From NCBI RefSeq assembly GCF_051172195.1, contig NZ_JBPJAQ010000004.1, positions 186,001-250,000 on the forward strand: 64,000 nt of DNA, read 5' to 3'. Position 1 is the stretch's first letter. Each line of letters begins with the position of its first letter. A program made the translations under genes and the position numbers. Of this stretch, positions 17,278-26,854 are shown piece by piece. This DNA comes from Paludibaculum fermentans_A (lineage in GTDB: Bacteria > Acidobacteriota > Terriglobia > Bryobacterales > Bryobacteraceae). The notes beneath the pieces are model-generated. The model searched no databases and was not told where the DNA came from. It worked only from the letters and a program-made list of their open reading frames with translations.

Positions 17278-17586
17278 GGCGTCCTCAAAGCAGTCTGAAT
17301 CGGCTATTAAGAACTCTAACACCGTGTATGACGCATTGCTTCCAAGGGTCGCCGGGTGAACCACTTGCCGCCGACGGCCCTGGGCAGTCCCACGAAATGG
17401 CGGAATCTTTACCTACTGGGCTCACGGCCAGATACGTCGCAAATCGCATTCTTTTTCATGAAGTCCAAGCCGAATCCGATATGCGTATCTGGAATCAGAT
17501 TGATTCAGTCCGGCCTTCCCGGTTGACGTGATGGCTGGCAGGCCGGCGGCACAGCCGGTCGGCAACCATTTGAACGAGCAGGGCCC
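17278..17586. other. Divergent intergenic region upstream of the che operon
   Basis: This 309-bp region lies between the GH30 gene and cheA. No gene is seen. It presumably contains the promoter of the chemotaxis operon, but I found no clear sigma-70 or sigma-28 consensus. A purine-rich GAGCAGGG precedes the cheA start. Confidence 0.45.
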
Positions 17587-19836
17587 ATGGAAGACCAGGA
17601 AGTAATCAAAGAGTTTTTGATCGAGAGCAGTGAGAACCTCAGCCGCCTGGACCAGGAACTGGTTGAACTGGAGCGGAATCCCTGTGAGCCGGAGCTTCTG
17701 GCTGGCGTCTTTCGCACATTCCATACGATAAAGGGAACCTGCGGGTTTCTGGGTTTTGGCAGGCTGGAGCGAGTTGCGCATCAGGCGGAGAGTATCCTCT
17801 GCCGCCTGCGCGCATTCGAGTTGGAACTCACCCCTGAGCTGATTTCGCTGATCCTGCGGGCGGTCGATGCCATGCGGGTCCATCTGGCGGCAATTGAAGC
17901 AACAGCGAAAGAGGCCGAAACAAGCGACGACGAACTCTGCGGCGCGCTGAGAGCGGCCACGGAGGCTGGCAAGCCGGCGGCGGCCCGACCCATTGCGGAT
18001 TTGGAAACCGCCCCGCCGCGTGGACAGAATGGCGTGGCCGACTCCGCCATCCGGGTGGATGTGCACCTGCTGGATAAGCTGATGAACCTGGTGGGCGAAT
18101 TGGTGCTCACCAGAAACCAAATCCTTCAGTTCACCTCCAGCCAGGAAGGCGCGGCATTGATCTCGTCTTCGCAGCGCCTGAACCTGATCACCTCGGAGTT
18201 GCAGGAAAGCGTCATGAAGACGCGGATGCAGCCCATTGGCGTGGTCTGGAACAAGATGCCGCGACTGGTGCGCGATGTAGCCATGGCTTGTGGGAAGCGG
18301 ATTGCCCTCGACATGGATGGCGCCGGCACTGAACTCGACAAGACGATCATTGAGGCGATCAAGGATCCCATCACCCATATCGTGCGGAACTGCTGTGACC
18401 ACGGCATTGAGAAGCCGCAACTCAGGAAGACGCGAGGCAAGCCGATTGAGGGGCGACTTTCCTTGCGGGCCTTCCACGAAGGCGGCCAGGTGATCATCGA
18501 GATCGCCGACGACGGGGGAGGAGTTGACATTGCTGCGGTGAAGGCAAAGGCGATAGCGGCAGGCCTTCTGCGGGCGGCACAGGCCGAGTCGCTGTCAGAA
18601 CGGGACGCGCTGAACCTGCTCTTCGAACCCGGATTGTCCACCGCCCGGATGGTCACCAGCGTCTCCGGCCGCGGGGTCGGCATGGATGTGGTTCGCACCA
18701 ATATTGAAAGGATTGGCGGCGCTGTCGAGGTCGCGAGCCAGTCGGGCACGGGGACGACGATCCGCCTGAAGATCCCTCTCACGCTGGCCATCATCCCGGG
18801 CCTGGTGGTTGCGCTGGGAGAACGGCGATCCGCGCCAAGGCCCACGCGGGCCGGCCGCGAGAGCGGCACGATGCACTTCATTATTCCGCAGGTGAACCTG
18901 ATCGAACTGGTCAGGCTGGAAGGGGATACTGCGCGTCACTCCATTGAGAGAATTCGCGACACGGCGGTCTACCGTCTGCGAGGCAATTTACTACCAATTG
19001 TCTACCTGCACGCCGTGCTGGGCAGTGAAGGGCAGAGGGAAGACTCCGAAGTTGTGAACATTGCGGTGCTGCAAGCGGGGGATCGCCAATTCGGCCTGGT
19101 AGTGGACGGGATCCGCGACACCCAGGAGATTGTAGTCAAGCCGTTGGGCAAGCACCTGAAGGGACTGACTTGCTATGCAGGGGCCACCATTATGGGGGAC
19201 GGACGCGTAGCACTCATCCTCGACGTTCTGGGCATTGCCCAGCGATGCGGTGAGGTGGTGAACGGCAGCCGCGACCGGGAGCAGAGCGGGCAGGCCGAAC
19301 AGTCGGACCAGGCGATTCCCGGGAAGCAGGCCTTCCTGCTCTTCCGCTCGGGGCGATTCGAGCGGCTGGCGGTTCCATTGTCCACGGTCTCGAGACTCGA
19401 GGAGTTCCCTCAAACACAACTGGAGCGGGCGGGCGGACGGCTTGCCGTACAGTATCGCGGCCGCATTCTTCCACTGATTCCGCTGGCGCAGATCCTCGAT
19501 CCGGGCAGTGCCGACACAGCGTCGCAAAAGGACCCAGTACAAGCCGTGGTTTTCCAATCGGGCGAGCGTACGCTGGGGCTGGTAATTGACGGCCTGGCTG
19601 ACATTGTGGATGACACAGCGAGCATGACCCAGGCCAGCGGACGCCGCGGCCTGCTGGGTTCCGCGGTCATCGACCAGCGGTTTACCGATCTGCTCGACCT
19701 GGAAACAGTTCTGAAAGTTGGCTGGGACGACTGGATCAACGGCACCCCTGTTTCTTCCAACGCAGGCCTGGGTAGTCTAGTCGCCGCCATCGATCCGGCC
19801 ACCCGGATCAACGAACTCGCAAAGGAGAACGCCTGA
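17587..19836 (+). CDS. cheA: Chemotaxis histidine kinase CheA with two CheW-like domains
   Basis: The 749-aa product has an N-terminal Hpt domain (phospho-acceptor His46 in FRTFHTIKG), no recognisable P2 domain, a dimerisation segment (DVHLLDKLMNLVGELVLTRN), and the HATPase domain with N-box HIVRNCCDHGIE, G1 IADDGGG and G2 SGRGVGMDVV. A CheW-like P5 domain follows (about 400-540), then a second CheW-like domain (about 590-720, from FLLFRSGRFERLAVPL). Normal CheA ends after one. It autophosphorylates on the Hpt His and passes phosphate to CheY and CheB. It is the first of six chemotaxis genes in one direction; cheW starts four bases after its stop. Confidence 0.95.
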   Translation: MEDQEVIKEFLIESSENLSRLDQELVELERNPCEPELLAGVFRTFHTIKGTCGFLGFGRLERVAHQAESILCRLRAFELELTPELISLILRAVDAMRVHLAAIEATAKEAETSDDELCGALRAATEAGKPAAARPIADLETAPPRGQNGVADSAIRVDVHLLDKLMNLVGELVLTRNQILQFTSSQEGAALISSSQRLNLITSELQESVMKTRMQPIGVVWNKMPRLVRDVAMACGKRIALDMDGAGTELDKTIIEAIKDPITHIVRNCCDHGIEKPQLRKTRGKPIEGRLSLRAFHEGGQVIIEIADDGGGVDIAAVKAKAIAAGLLRAAQAESLSERDALNLLFEPGLSTARMVTSVSGRGVGMDVVRTNIERIGGAVEVASQSGTGTTIRLKIPLTLAIIPGLVVALGERRSAPRPTRAGRESGTMHFIIPQVNLIELVRLEGDTARHSIERIRDTAVYRLRGNLLPIVYLHAVLGSEGQREDSEVVNIAVLQAGDRQFGLVVDGIRDTQEIVVKPLGKHLKGLTCYAGATIMGDGRVALILDVLGIAQRCGEVVNGSRDREQSGQAEQSDQAIPGKQAFLLFRSGRFERLAVPLSTVSRLEEFPQTQLERAGGRLAVQYRGRILPLIPLAQILDPGSADTASQKDPVQAVVFQSGERTLGLVIDGLADIVDDTASMTQASGRRGLLGSAVIDQRFTDLLDLETVLKVGWDDWINGTPVSSNAGLGSLVAAIDPATRINELAKENA

Positions 19837-19840
19837 TTCC

Positions 19841-20320
19841 ATGACGTCAGCATGCAAACTCACCGACAGCACGGCTGCTATCCGCTACGCCACGTTCGTG
19901 GTGGCGGGCCACTACTTCGGCACCGATGTGACGCAGGTCCAGGAGGTGCTGCGTCATCAGGCGATGACACCGGTACCGCTGGCTCCGCCTGTCATCCAGG
20001 GGCTCATCAACCTCAGGGGGCAGATTGTCACCGCCATCGAGATGCGCCAGCGCCTGGGATTGCCCGAAAGGGCAGACCAGGAGGAATCGATGAATGTCGT
20101 CGTCAGGACAGAGGACGGAGTCGTCAGCCTGCTGGTTGACGAGATTGGTGACGTGGTGGAAGGCGAACCGCAACTGTTTGAAGCGCCTCCAGAAAGCCTG
20201 GACCCGGTGCTGCGGAGCCTGGTGAGCGGCATTTACAAACTCAAGGGCCGGCTGCTGCTGGTGCTGGATATTCGTCAGACGCTGAATCTCGACGCAATGG
20301 TTGGGCAATTGGCCGGCTAG
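19841..20320 (+). CDS. cheW: Chemotaxis adaptor CheW
   Basis: The 159-aa product is a single CheW domain: IRYATFVVAGHYFGTDVTQVQEVL, VIQGLINLRGQIVTAIEMRQRLG, and LVDEIGDVVEGE, which are the usual conserved blocks. It couples the receptor to CheA at the membrane array. It starts four bases downstream of cheA and is followed after 30 bp by the receptor gene, so receptor, adaptor and kinase are co-expressed. Confidence 0.93.
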   Translation: MTSACKLTDSTAAIRYATFVVAGHYFGTDVTQVQEVLRHQAMTPVPLAPPVIQGLINLRGQIVTAIEMRQRLGLPERADQEESMNVVVRTEDGVVSLLVDEIGDVVEGEPQLFEAPPESLDPVLRSLVSGIYKLKGRLLLVLDIRQTLNLDAMVGQLAG

Positions 20321-20350
20321 GCCGGACACAGGATCGAAAAGGGAACATTC

Positions 20351-22327
20351 ATGAAATGGTTCAATGACTTGAAAATCGGCGCCAAGCTCCAGGCCGGGTT
20401 TGCCTTGGTGGCGTGTATTGCCGGGCTCATCGGTTGGGTTGGGCTGTCCGGTCTCAGCGAAATCAATCAGAGGTCTTCCTCGCTTTATGCAGAGCGACTG
20501 GTGCCCATCCGGGATCTCGGCTACTCAAACGCAGCGGTGCTCAACATCAGGACAGAGGTCCGGAACCTGCTGCTTAGCAATGGCCCGGAAGAGCGGCAGC
20601 GTGCCGTGGCCGCAATCCAGGAAGACAACGACAAGCTCGAGAACCTCATGGAAAGCTATTCGAAACTGGCGTTGACAGACGAGGAGAAGGCTATCCTTGC
20701 GAAGTTCAAGCAGAACTGGGCGCCCTATAAACGTGGGCGTGATCAGATGGTTGCCCTGGTTCTAGCCGGGCGTGACGCCCAGGCCAAGGACCTCATGTTC
20801 GGCCAACTGCGCCAGTTGCAGTCGGACGTGCGGACCGGACTGCAAAACCTGATTGACCTGAATGCGAAGCTGGCGGAGAAGGACAGCAAGACCAATGAGG
20901 CCGCCGCGGCCACGGCGAGAGTCAAGATACTCGGATTCCTGGCGCTGGGCGTATTGAGTTCCATCGGGCTAGGGATGGTGTTCGCGGTCATGATCGGCCG
21001 GCCGCTCCGCGCCATGCAGAGCGCCGCCGCGCAATTGGCCGAGGGTGATGCCAGCGTCAACGTGGAGCTTGATAGCAAGGACGAACTGGGGTCGCTGGCC
21101 CGTGCATTCCGGACCATGACCGCTGTGACCCGGGAGAGAGCCGACCAGGCACAGCGCATCGCCGCCGGCGACTTCGCGGTCAAGATCACCGCCAGTTCCG
21201 AAAGAGATGTTCTCGGCAAGAGCTTTACGCAAGTTGTGGACGCAGTGCGGCGCCTTTCCACTGAGACAGAGACGCTCACCCAAGCCGCGGTCGAAGGCAA
21301 GCTCTCCACTCGTGGCGACTCTGCGCGATTCGAGGGCGGCTACCGGTTGATCGTCGAGGGCGTAAACAAGACTCTCGACGCGGTACTGGCGCCAGTGAAT
21401 GAAGCAGCAGTGGTACTGGAACGCATTGCGCGCAAGGACATGACAGCGCGCGTCACCGGACAGTACAAGGGCGACCACGCCAGCATCAAGGACAACATCA
21501 ACAAAATGGCGGACGATCTGCGCAGCAGCCTGCATCAGATTGCGCAGAACGCCAACTCGCTCTCGACAGCCTCGGAACAGCTGAGTTCGATCAGCCAGCA
21601 ACTGGCCGGCAATGCCGAGGAAACGGCCACACAGGCGAATGTGGTGTCGGCGGCCAGCGAGCAGGTGTCCAAGAACGTCTCGGTTGTCGCGTCGGGCAGC
21701 GAACAGATGCAGTCCTCGATTCGCGAGATTGCCAAAAACGCGAATGAAGCAGCGCGTGTAGCCCGCAATGCCGTCAGCACCGCGGAAACCACGAATCAGA
21801 CAATTACCAAACTGGGCGAGTCGAGCATCGAGATCGGCCAAGTGATCAAGGTGATCACCTCCATTGCACAGCAGACCAACCTGTTGGCCCTCAACGCGAC
21901 CATTGAAGCGGCGCGGGCAGGGGAAGCGGGCAAGGGGTTCGCGGTGGTTGCCAACGAAGTGAAGGAGCTCGCGAAGGAGACCGCCAAGGCGACAGAAGAG
22001 ATCGGCCAGAAGATCGAGGCCATTCAGGGCGACACGGTGGGCGCAGTCAAGGCGATCGGCGAGATCACAGCCATCATTGCGCAGATCAACGACATCTCGA
22101 ACACAATTGCGTCCGCTGTGGAAGAGCAGACGGTGACCACGAACGAGATCGGCCGCAATGTAATGGAGGCGTCGAAGGGGACGAACGAGATCGCCAAGAA
22201 CAATGCCGGAGTGGCGGAAGCGGCCCGCAGCACGACTGCCGGTACGGCCGATTCAGAGAAGGCCGCACGCTCGTTGAGCCAGATGGCCGCCCACCTCCAG
22301 AAGCTGGTTGGCGAATTCACGATCTGA
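20351..22327 (+). CDS. Methyl-accepting chemotaxis protein with HAMP array
   Basis: The 658-aa product has a first membrane segment (residues about 12-31), a periplasmic helical region of the 4HB type with many polar residues, and a second membrane segment near 195-215. A HAMP region begins at GRPLRAMQSAAAQLAEG and continues as repeated HAMP-like units to about residue 385 (QRIAAGDFAVKI, AVEGKLSTRGD, IARKDMTARVTGQ). The signalling domain carries the conserved tip IAQQTNLLALNATIEAARAGEAGKGFAVVANEVKELA. There is no C-terminal CheR/CheB-binding pentapeptide. The ligand is unknown; some 4HB receptors sense small organic acids. Confidence 0.93.
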   Translation: MKWFNDLKIGAKLQAGFALVACIAGLIGWVGLSGLSEINQRSSSLYAERLVPIRDLGYSNAAVLNIRTEVRNLLLSNGPEERQRAVAAIQEDNDKLENLMESYSKLALTDEEKAILAKFKQNWAPYKRGRDQMVALVLAGRDAQAKDLMFGQLRQLQSDVRTGLQNLIDLNAKLAEKDSKTNEAAAATARVKILGFLALGVLSSIGLGMVFAVMIGRPLRAMQSAAAQLAEGDASVNVELDSKDELGSLARAFRTMTAVTRERADQAQRIAAGDFAVKITASSERDVLGKSFTQVVDAVRRLSTETETLTQAAVEGKLSTRGDSARFEGGYRLIVEGVNKTLDAVLAPVNEAAVVLERIARKDMTARVTGQYKGDHASIKDNINKMADDLRSSLHQIAQNANSLSTASEQLSSISQQLAGNAEETATQANVVSAASEQVSKNVSVVASGSEQMQSSIREIAKNANEAARVARNAVSTAETTNQTITKLGESSIEIGQVIKVITSIAQQTNLLALNATIEAARAGEAGKGFAVVANEVKELAKETAKATEEIGQKIEAIQGDTVGAVKAIGEITAIIAQINDISNTIASAVEEQTVTTNEIGRNVMEASKGTNEIAKNNAGVAEAARSTTAGTADSEKAARSLSQMAAHLQKLVGEFTI

Positions 22328-22340
22328 ACAGGAGCTGGCG

Positions 22341-22712
22341 ATGCACGCAATGGTGGTCGATGACTCACGCGCAATGAGAATGATTCTGTCCAGGGAACTG
22401 GCCGCGCTAGGGTTCGAGGTAACCCAGGCGGCCAGCGGCACTGAAGCGTTGAAGCTACTGGAGCCGCCTCTTATGTGTCCAAGTCTCGTCCTGGTCGACT
22501 GGAACATGCCGGGCATCACAGGATTGGAGTTCGTGGAGGCGGTGAGGACGAAGCCCGAAGCCGCCGCCACGGCCCTTCTCATGGTCACGACGGAGACGGG
22601 CATGGGGCAGATGGTTCGAGCCATGGAGGCTGGGGCGAACGAATACCTCATGAAGCCGTTCACCCGCGAGATGATCGCGGATAAGCTGCGCATCCTCGGG
22701 TTGCTGGAGTAG
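22341..22712 (+). CDS. cheY: CheY-type response regulator
   Basis: The 123-aa single receiver domain has the acidic pair in VVDDSRAMR, phospho-acceptor Asp in LVDWNMPGITG, the Thr in MVTTETG and the Lys in YLMKPFTRE. With no output domain, it is a diffusible phospho-acceptor for CheA, acting on a motor (flagellar or pilus type; no motor genes are in the window). ATG 22341 follows GGAGCTGGC and gives the normal domain length. It lies 13 bp after the receptor gene and 5 bp before cheB. Confidence 0.92.
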   Translation: MHAMVVDDSRAMRMILSRELAALGFEVTQAASGTEALKLLEPPLMCPSLVLVDWNMPGITGLEFVEAVRTKPEAAATALLMVTTETGMGQMVRAMEAGANEYLMKPFTREMIADKLRILGLLE

Positions 22713-22717
22713 AGCCC

Positions 22718-23803
22718 ATGCATGCGTCCCGTGCGCGAAAGGAACTGGCACCCGGCGCAAGAATCCGAGTGCTTGTGGTGGATAGATCTGTCGTCGTGCG
22801 CCGACTGCTGACGCACGCCCTGGAGAATGACCCGTTCATCGAGGTAGTGGGCGCAGCGTCCACGGGCGCTGTCGCCCTGGAGAGGATTCCGCAGGTGAAT
22901 CCAGACGTACTGACGCTGGACCTGGAAGTCAGGGATACGGAGGGAATGGAGACACTGCGGAGGGTCCGTTGCCTATATCCGGAGATGCGCGTGATTCTGA
23001 TTAGTACCTCCCTGGAACGTGGCGCTCCAGCGACACTCGAAGCGCTGGCGCAGGGAGTGGATGACTATGTTTCGAAACCGCAGCAGGAGGCGCAGCCAGG
23101 CCAGGACGCGGCCCGGCTTCGAGGGGAACTGGTCCCGAAGATCCGGCAATTTTTTCGTATGGCGCCGGCGGCCCCGAGCATTGCGCAGGGCGGGGCGCCG
23201 CGGGCTTCGGTCCAGGTAGAGCGCACGCTGGGACAGGCCGTGGTCATCGGGGTCTCGACGGGTGGGCCGGCCGCGCTGGCCAGCATTCTGCCGAGTTTCC
23301 CCCCTAACTTTGCGTTGCCAATCCTGATCGTCCAGCACATGCCGGCGCAATTCACCAAGCTGCTGGCGAACAGGCTGTCCGGGCTGTGCGCGTTGCCGGT
23401 CGTCGAGGCGGTAGAAGGCGAACCTGTTAGAAAAGGAGCCGTGGTGCTGGCGCCCGGCGACTTTCACATGCGCGTGAAGCGGGAGAACGGGCGCGCTACG
23501 GTGCGGCTGGATCAAGCGCCGCCGGAGAACTCCTGCAGGCCCTCGGTGGATGTGCTCTTCCGGTCGGCTGGCGAGGTATACGGCGCCGGCGTGCTGGCCG
23601 CTGTACTCACCGGGATGGGCCTGGACGGGCTTCGCGGGGCCGCCACTTTGAAAGCCCTGGGCGCCACGGTCCTGGCACAGGACGAAGCGAGCAGTGTCGT
23701 CTGGGGCATGCCGGGCGCCGTGGCCCAGGCCGGTCTGGCAAATGCCATCGTTCCCCTGGATTCGGTGGTGCCGGAGATCATCCGGCGAACTCGGAAGGCC
23801 TAA
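22718..23803 (+). CDS. cheB: Chemotaxis methylesterase/deamidase CheB
   Basis: The 361-aa product has an N-terminal receiver (about 17-135) and a C-terminal methylesterase with triad motifs GVSTGGPAAL (Ser), VQHMP (His) and TGMGLDG (Asp). It removes methyl groups from receptor glutamates. In the receiver the phospho-Asp68 is kept (LTLDLEV) but the usual DD acidic pair is VVDRS (Asp22, Arg23), so one Mg ligand is lost and the ML/EMP context after the Asp is altered (LEVRD). Phosphorylation control may be weak. CheR follows 14 bp later. Both enzymes set receptor adaptation. Confidence 0.93.
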   Translation: MHASRARKELAPGARIRVLVVDRSVVVRRLLTHALENDPFIEVVGAASTGAVALERIPQVNPDVLTLDLEVRDTEGMETLRRVRCLYPEMRVILISTSLERGAPATLEALAQGVDDYVSKPQQEAQPGQDAARLRGELVPKIRQFFRMAPAAPSIAQGGAPRASVQVERTLGQAVVIGVSTGGPAALASILPSFPPNFALPILIVQHMPAQFTKLLANRLSGLCALPVVEAVEGEPVRKGAVVLAPGDFHMRVKRENGRATVRLDQAPPENSCRPSVDVLFRSAGEVYGAGVLAAVLTGMGLDGLRGAATLKALGATVLAQDEASSVVWGMPGAVAQAGLANAIVPLDSVVPEIIRRTRKA

Positions 23804-23817
23804 GGACCAATTACAAC

Positions 23818-24666
23818 ATGAGCACGACGCTGACTGGGCCGGAACGGGCCTCCATCCGGCTGGATCCCGAGAACTACCAATTCCTGCAGGAGTTTGTTTA
23901 TCGGGAATCCGGCATCGTCCTGGACCGCGACAAACACTACCTGATGGAGGCCCGGCTGAGCCCGATTGTGGCCCAACAGCGCCTGGGCTCGTTGAACGAG
24001 CTCTGCCGGGCCCTGAAGGCAGCCGGTCCTTCCGGCTTGCGTCAACAGGTGGTGGACTCAATGACCACGAACGAGACGATGTTTTTCCGGGAACCCGTAC
24101 AGTACGACGCCCTGCGCAAAGTCGTTCTACCCCGACTGATGGAGCAGAGGCGGGATCGCCGGAGACTGAACTTCTGGTCAGCAGCGGCTTCCAGCGGCCA
24201 GGAAGCGTACAGCCTCGCCATGATGCTGCGTGAAATGGGGCTCGAGGACTGGTACATCCAGATCAACGCAACGGATCTTTCCACGCAGATCCTGGAAAGG
24301 GCCAGGCAAGGCCGGTTTCTCCAGATTGAGGTCAACCGCGGGTTGCCCGTACAGTACCTGGTGAAGTATTTCCGGCGTGACGGAATGGACTGGATCATCC
24401 GGGATGAGATCCGCAATATGGTCCGGTTCGAGCGCTTTGATCTGCGGCAGGGCATGGGCGCCATGGGTCCTTTCGACGTTGTCTTCTGCCGGAACGTCCT
24501 GATCTACTTCGACGTCTGCACGAAGAAACGAATCCTGGGTGAGATCCGGAGTACTCTCTTCCGTGGCGGGCATCTGCTATTGGGAGGCAGTGAGACGACG
24601 CTCGGCCTGGATGACGGCTACGAATTGGTGCCTGCCTGCGGGACCGTGCTCTATCGCGTTCCGTAG
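23818..24666 (+). CDS. cheR: Chemotaxis methyltransferase CheR
   Basis: The 282-aa product contains the N-terminal helical CheR domain and the SAM-dependent fold with FWSAAASSGQEAYSLAM (motif I), NATDLSTQILERAR and VFCRNVLIYFD, all typical of CheR. The TTNETMFFRE segment is the conserved substrate-side motif. It methylates receptor glutamates using SAM, acting against CheB. It is the last gene of the che operon and is followed by the tRNA-Val gene on the opposite strand. Confidence 0.94.
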   Translation: MSTTLTGPERASIRLDPENYQFLQEFVYRESGIVLDRDKHYLMEARLSPIVAQQRLGSLNELCRALKAAGPSGLRQQVVDSMTTNETMFFREPVQYDALRKVVLPRLMEQRRDRRRLNFWSAAASSGQEAYSLAMMLREMGLEDWYIQINATDLSTQILERARQGRFLQIEVNRGLPVQYLVKYFRRDGMDWIIRDEIRNMVRFERFDLRQGMGAMGPFDVVFCRNVLIYFDVCTKKRILGEIRSTLFRGGHLLLGGSETTLGLDDGYELVPACGTVLYRVP

Positions 24667-24698
24667 CTGCTGATTGGGCGAGAATCCACCGGCCGAAA

Positions 24699-24713
24699 AG
24701 GCGGGATTCGCCT
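24699..24713 (-). terminator. Terminator of the tRNA-Val gene
   Basis: Read on the minus strand, AGGCG AATCC CGCCT followed by TTTTC forms a small hairpin with a T run about 27 bases past the tRNA 3' end. It lies in the convergent space between cheR and the tRNA, so it could stop both transcripts. Confidence 0.55.
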
Positions 24714-24739
24714 GATGCAGTGGAAGTGAAAGGGAAGGG

Positions 24740-24816
24740 TGGTGGGCCTGACAGAACTCGAATCTGTGACCTCTACCGTGTCAAGGTAGCGCTCTAACCA
24801 ACTGAGCTACAGGCCC
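24740..24816 (-). tRNA. tRNA-Val (anticodon GAC), CCA encoded
   Basis: On the minus strand the acceptor stem GGGCCTG pairs with CAGGCCC. The D-arm is AGCTCAGTTGGTTAGAGC, and the anticodon arm CTACC TTGACAC GGTAG places GAC in the loop, which reads Val codons GUC and GUU. The T-arm is ACAGATTCGAGTTCTGT. Discriminator A is followed by an encoded CCA (24740-24742 as TGG on the plus strand). No intron or mobile element abuts it. Confidence 0.95.
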
Positions 24817-24833
24817 GTCTTGCGCGGACGTTT

Positions 24834-26831
24834 CTATGTTACCACGACCGCCACGAGATGCATCTCCAGGAGCGGAATTCCGACTGTCCAATGCCCGTCC
24901 TTCAGGACTGGCTCCATCACTTGCCCCGCCGGCTCCAGCCGCACAGACTTGGGTTTGTTCGCTCCAAACGACAGTTGCACAGCGGTGAGCGGCGGGACAA
25001 AGTCGATTGTGGAATAATCGCCTGCCACCTGCATGCCGGTCGCATTCAGCAGGTGCACCAGAAGCTGCCCGTTCTTGCGGCGCAGGACAACCTCAACCGA
25101 CGGCGGGGCGTCCACCCTCACCAACGGCTGGAACAAGGGAGCAACGAGTGCCTGCGCGAACTTCCGCACGGGCGTGGCGTGGGTGGCCGCGTAGACAGCG
25201 CCGATGGGTCCGGCACACACCACCAGCGTGCCCTTCCCCAACCGCACGGAGACCGCTGCCGGAGCACCCTGGGAACGAGTATCGAGTTCGGGGAAACGAC
25301 GGGCCACCACACGAGCGGATCCGGCGTCAAAATCCAACCACCGGCCGGTCACATTGCCCAGGATCTCGCCCGGCACGAAGGCGGGCACGTCTGCCGCGGG
25401 CCCCAAAGGCTGCAGGCCGGCTTCCGGCCCGAAAAGCTGTGCGTTTGCCGCGCCGGAGACTACCAGCCTCCCGCCGTCCCGTACATACTGAACCAACAAA
25501 TCCTTCACCTGCTGCCCTGGCGCCGCCCAGTCCGGAAGGACGATGCACGGGTAGCGGGCCGCCAACCGGTCCAACTTCCAGTCCGGCAGGACGTCCACGG
25601 ACCACTGGCACCCCAGCAACAGATCGAGCCAACCCCGCGCCGGGTCGGACGCCTTCCCCCAACCGCCGAAGAGCTTGTTCGAAGTCTGGTAGAGAGTCTC
25701 CTTCGAGAACACCACGCCGATCTGCGGCACCGTCTCAGTATGCTGCGAGACGGATTGTACAGAACGGCAGTACTTACCCACCTGCGACATCGTTTTGACG
25801 TGGCTTTCCTCGAAGTACCCGGCGCGCGTGGGGACGTAGTAGATCTGGAAGCCGCCGCTTTGCGCGAGCACCACGGACGCTTCCTGCTGCAACTGCGCGG
25901 CCGGTTTATGGACGTGGCCGATGGTGTTGGACTGCGCCTGTTGGAAGCCCCACGCCATCAGGTCCCAGGGGCGCCCGGTCTGTCCCATATAGCGCGCCTC
26001 CAGCCGCGCCGTTGAGATGCTGGCATTGCCCAGGTAGTCGCCGGAGAGGAAATCGACGGGCAGATCGGGCTCTTCCGGAACAAACGTGGAGTACAGCCAG
26101 TTGCTGGCGATCTGAAAACCAGGATTCGTCTTGTGTACCTCGTCGATGTAATGGCGCACGTACTTGCGGAATTGCCCGCGCTGGAATTCGAGCCACTCGT
26201 TCCACCCGGGTTCGCGGGCAGACCGGGGCGCCGGCTTGCCATAGGCCTTCAGTGCCGCCTCGCAGTAGTCGGGATTCGTCGCCCAGCACTCGCCATCCAC
26301 CCAGGCCCCATCGAGTTCATACTTGCTGGCCGCTTCCCGCAACTCAGGGATCAACAACTGGTCGACATAAGGGCCGAAGGTGGATGTCTGATTCGGTTCG
26401 GGCTCACCTTTGGGACCGACGCGCGCCCACTCCGGATGGCGCTTCACCGCCTCGCTGTCCCAGACGCCCGAAAAATGGATATAGAGCGCCACGCCACGGC
26501 GTGCCGTCACTTTCCGCCAGACGGCCAGCGAATCCTGCACGATGCCAGGCGCCGAGGGCCCGACCTTCGAGGGCCACCCGAGCCAGCCGGGATGCCCCTT
26601 GGAATCGTACTGGACGAAGTCGGGCCGGGCATGGACCAATAGATTTTCCACCATCGCCTCTGTCACATCGCGCCCCAGGACGGTATCCTTTTCATTCGGA
26701 TGAAGATCGAAGTGGAGACCGAAATAGCTTTCCGAGCGGCGCAGGCGCGTGGGAGCAGCGTCGGCGGTGGAAACGGCCGAAGCGGCCAGCAAGGCCCCAA
26801 ACTGGCGGCGGGTGATGGCGGTAGACTGCAT
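24834..26831 (-). CDS. Tat-exported glycoside hydrolase-like protein (GHL6/fucosidase-like)
   Basis: The 665-aa product begins MQSTAITRRQFGALLAASA, a twin-arginine signal. The barrel region has FVQYDSKGHPGWLGW, GVALYIHFSGVWDSEA and ELDGAWVDGECW, where the Asp in DGAWVDGE is placed like the nucleophile of GH29 alpha-L-fucosidase-type barrels. The C-terminal third resembles a beta-galactosidase-type flavodoxin-like and beta domain (LLVQYVRDGGRLVVSG, VRLGKGTLVVCAGPIGAVY). The substrate is unassigned. I use the ATG at 26831 that starts the twin-arginine leader. The gene is divergent from the STAS gene 23 bp away. Confidence 0.78.
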   Translation of the reverse strand: MQSTAITRRQFGALLAASAVSTADAAPTRLRRSESYFGLHFDLHPNEKDTVLGRDVTEAMVENLLVHARPDFVQYDSKGHPGWLGWPSKVGPSAPGIVQDSLAVWRKVTARRGVALYIHFSGVWDSEAVKRHPEWARVGPKGEPEPNQTSTFGPYVDQLLIPELREAASKYELDGAWVDGECWATNPDYCEAALKAYGKPAPRSAREPGWNEWLEFQRGQFRKYVRHYIDEVHKTNPGFQIASNWLYSTFVPEEPDLPVDFLSGDYLGNASISTARLEARYMGQTGRPWDLMAWGFQQAQSNTIGHVHKPAAQLQQEASVVLAQSGGFQIYYVPTRAGYFEESHVKTMSQVGKYCRSVQSVSQHTETVPQIGVVFSKETLYQTSNKLFGGWGKASDPARGWLDLLLGCQWSVDVLPDWKLDRLAARYPCIVLPDWAAPGQQVKDLLVQYVRDGGRLVVSGAANAQLFGPEAGLQPLGPAADVPAFVPGEILGNVTGRWLDFDAGSARVVARRFPELDTRSQGAPAAVSVRLGKGTLVVCAGPIGAVYAATHATPVRKFAQALVAPLFQPLVRVDAPPSVEVVLRRKNGQLLVHLLNATGMQVAGDYSTIDFVPPLTAVQLSFGANKPKSVRLEPAGQVMEPVLKDGHWTVGIPLLEMHLVAVVVT

Positions 26832-26854
26832 AGCACATACAATATAGGTTTCCG

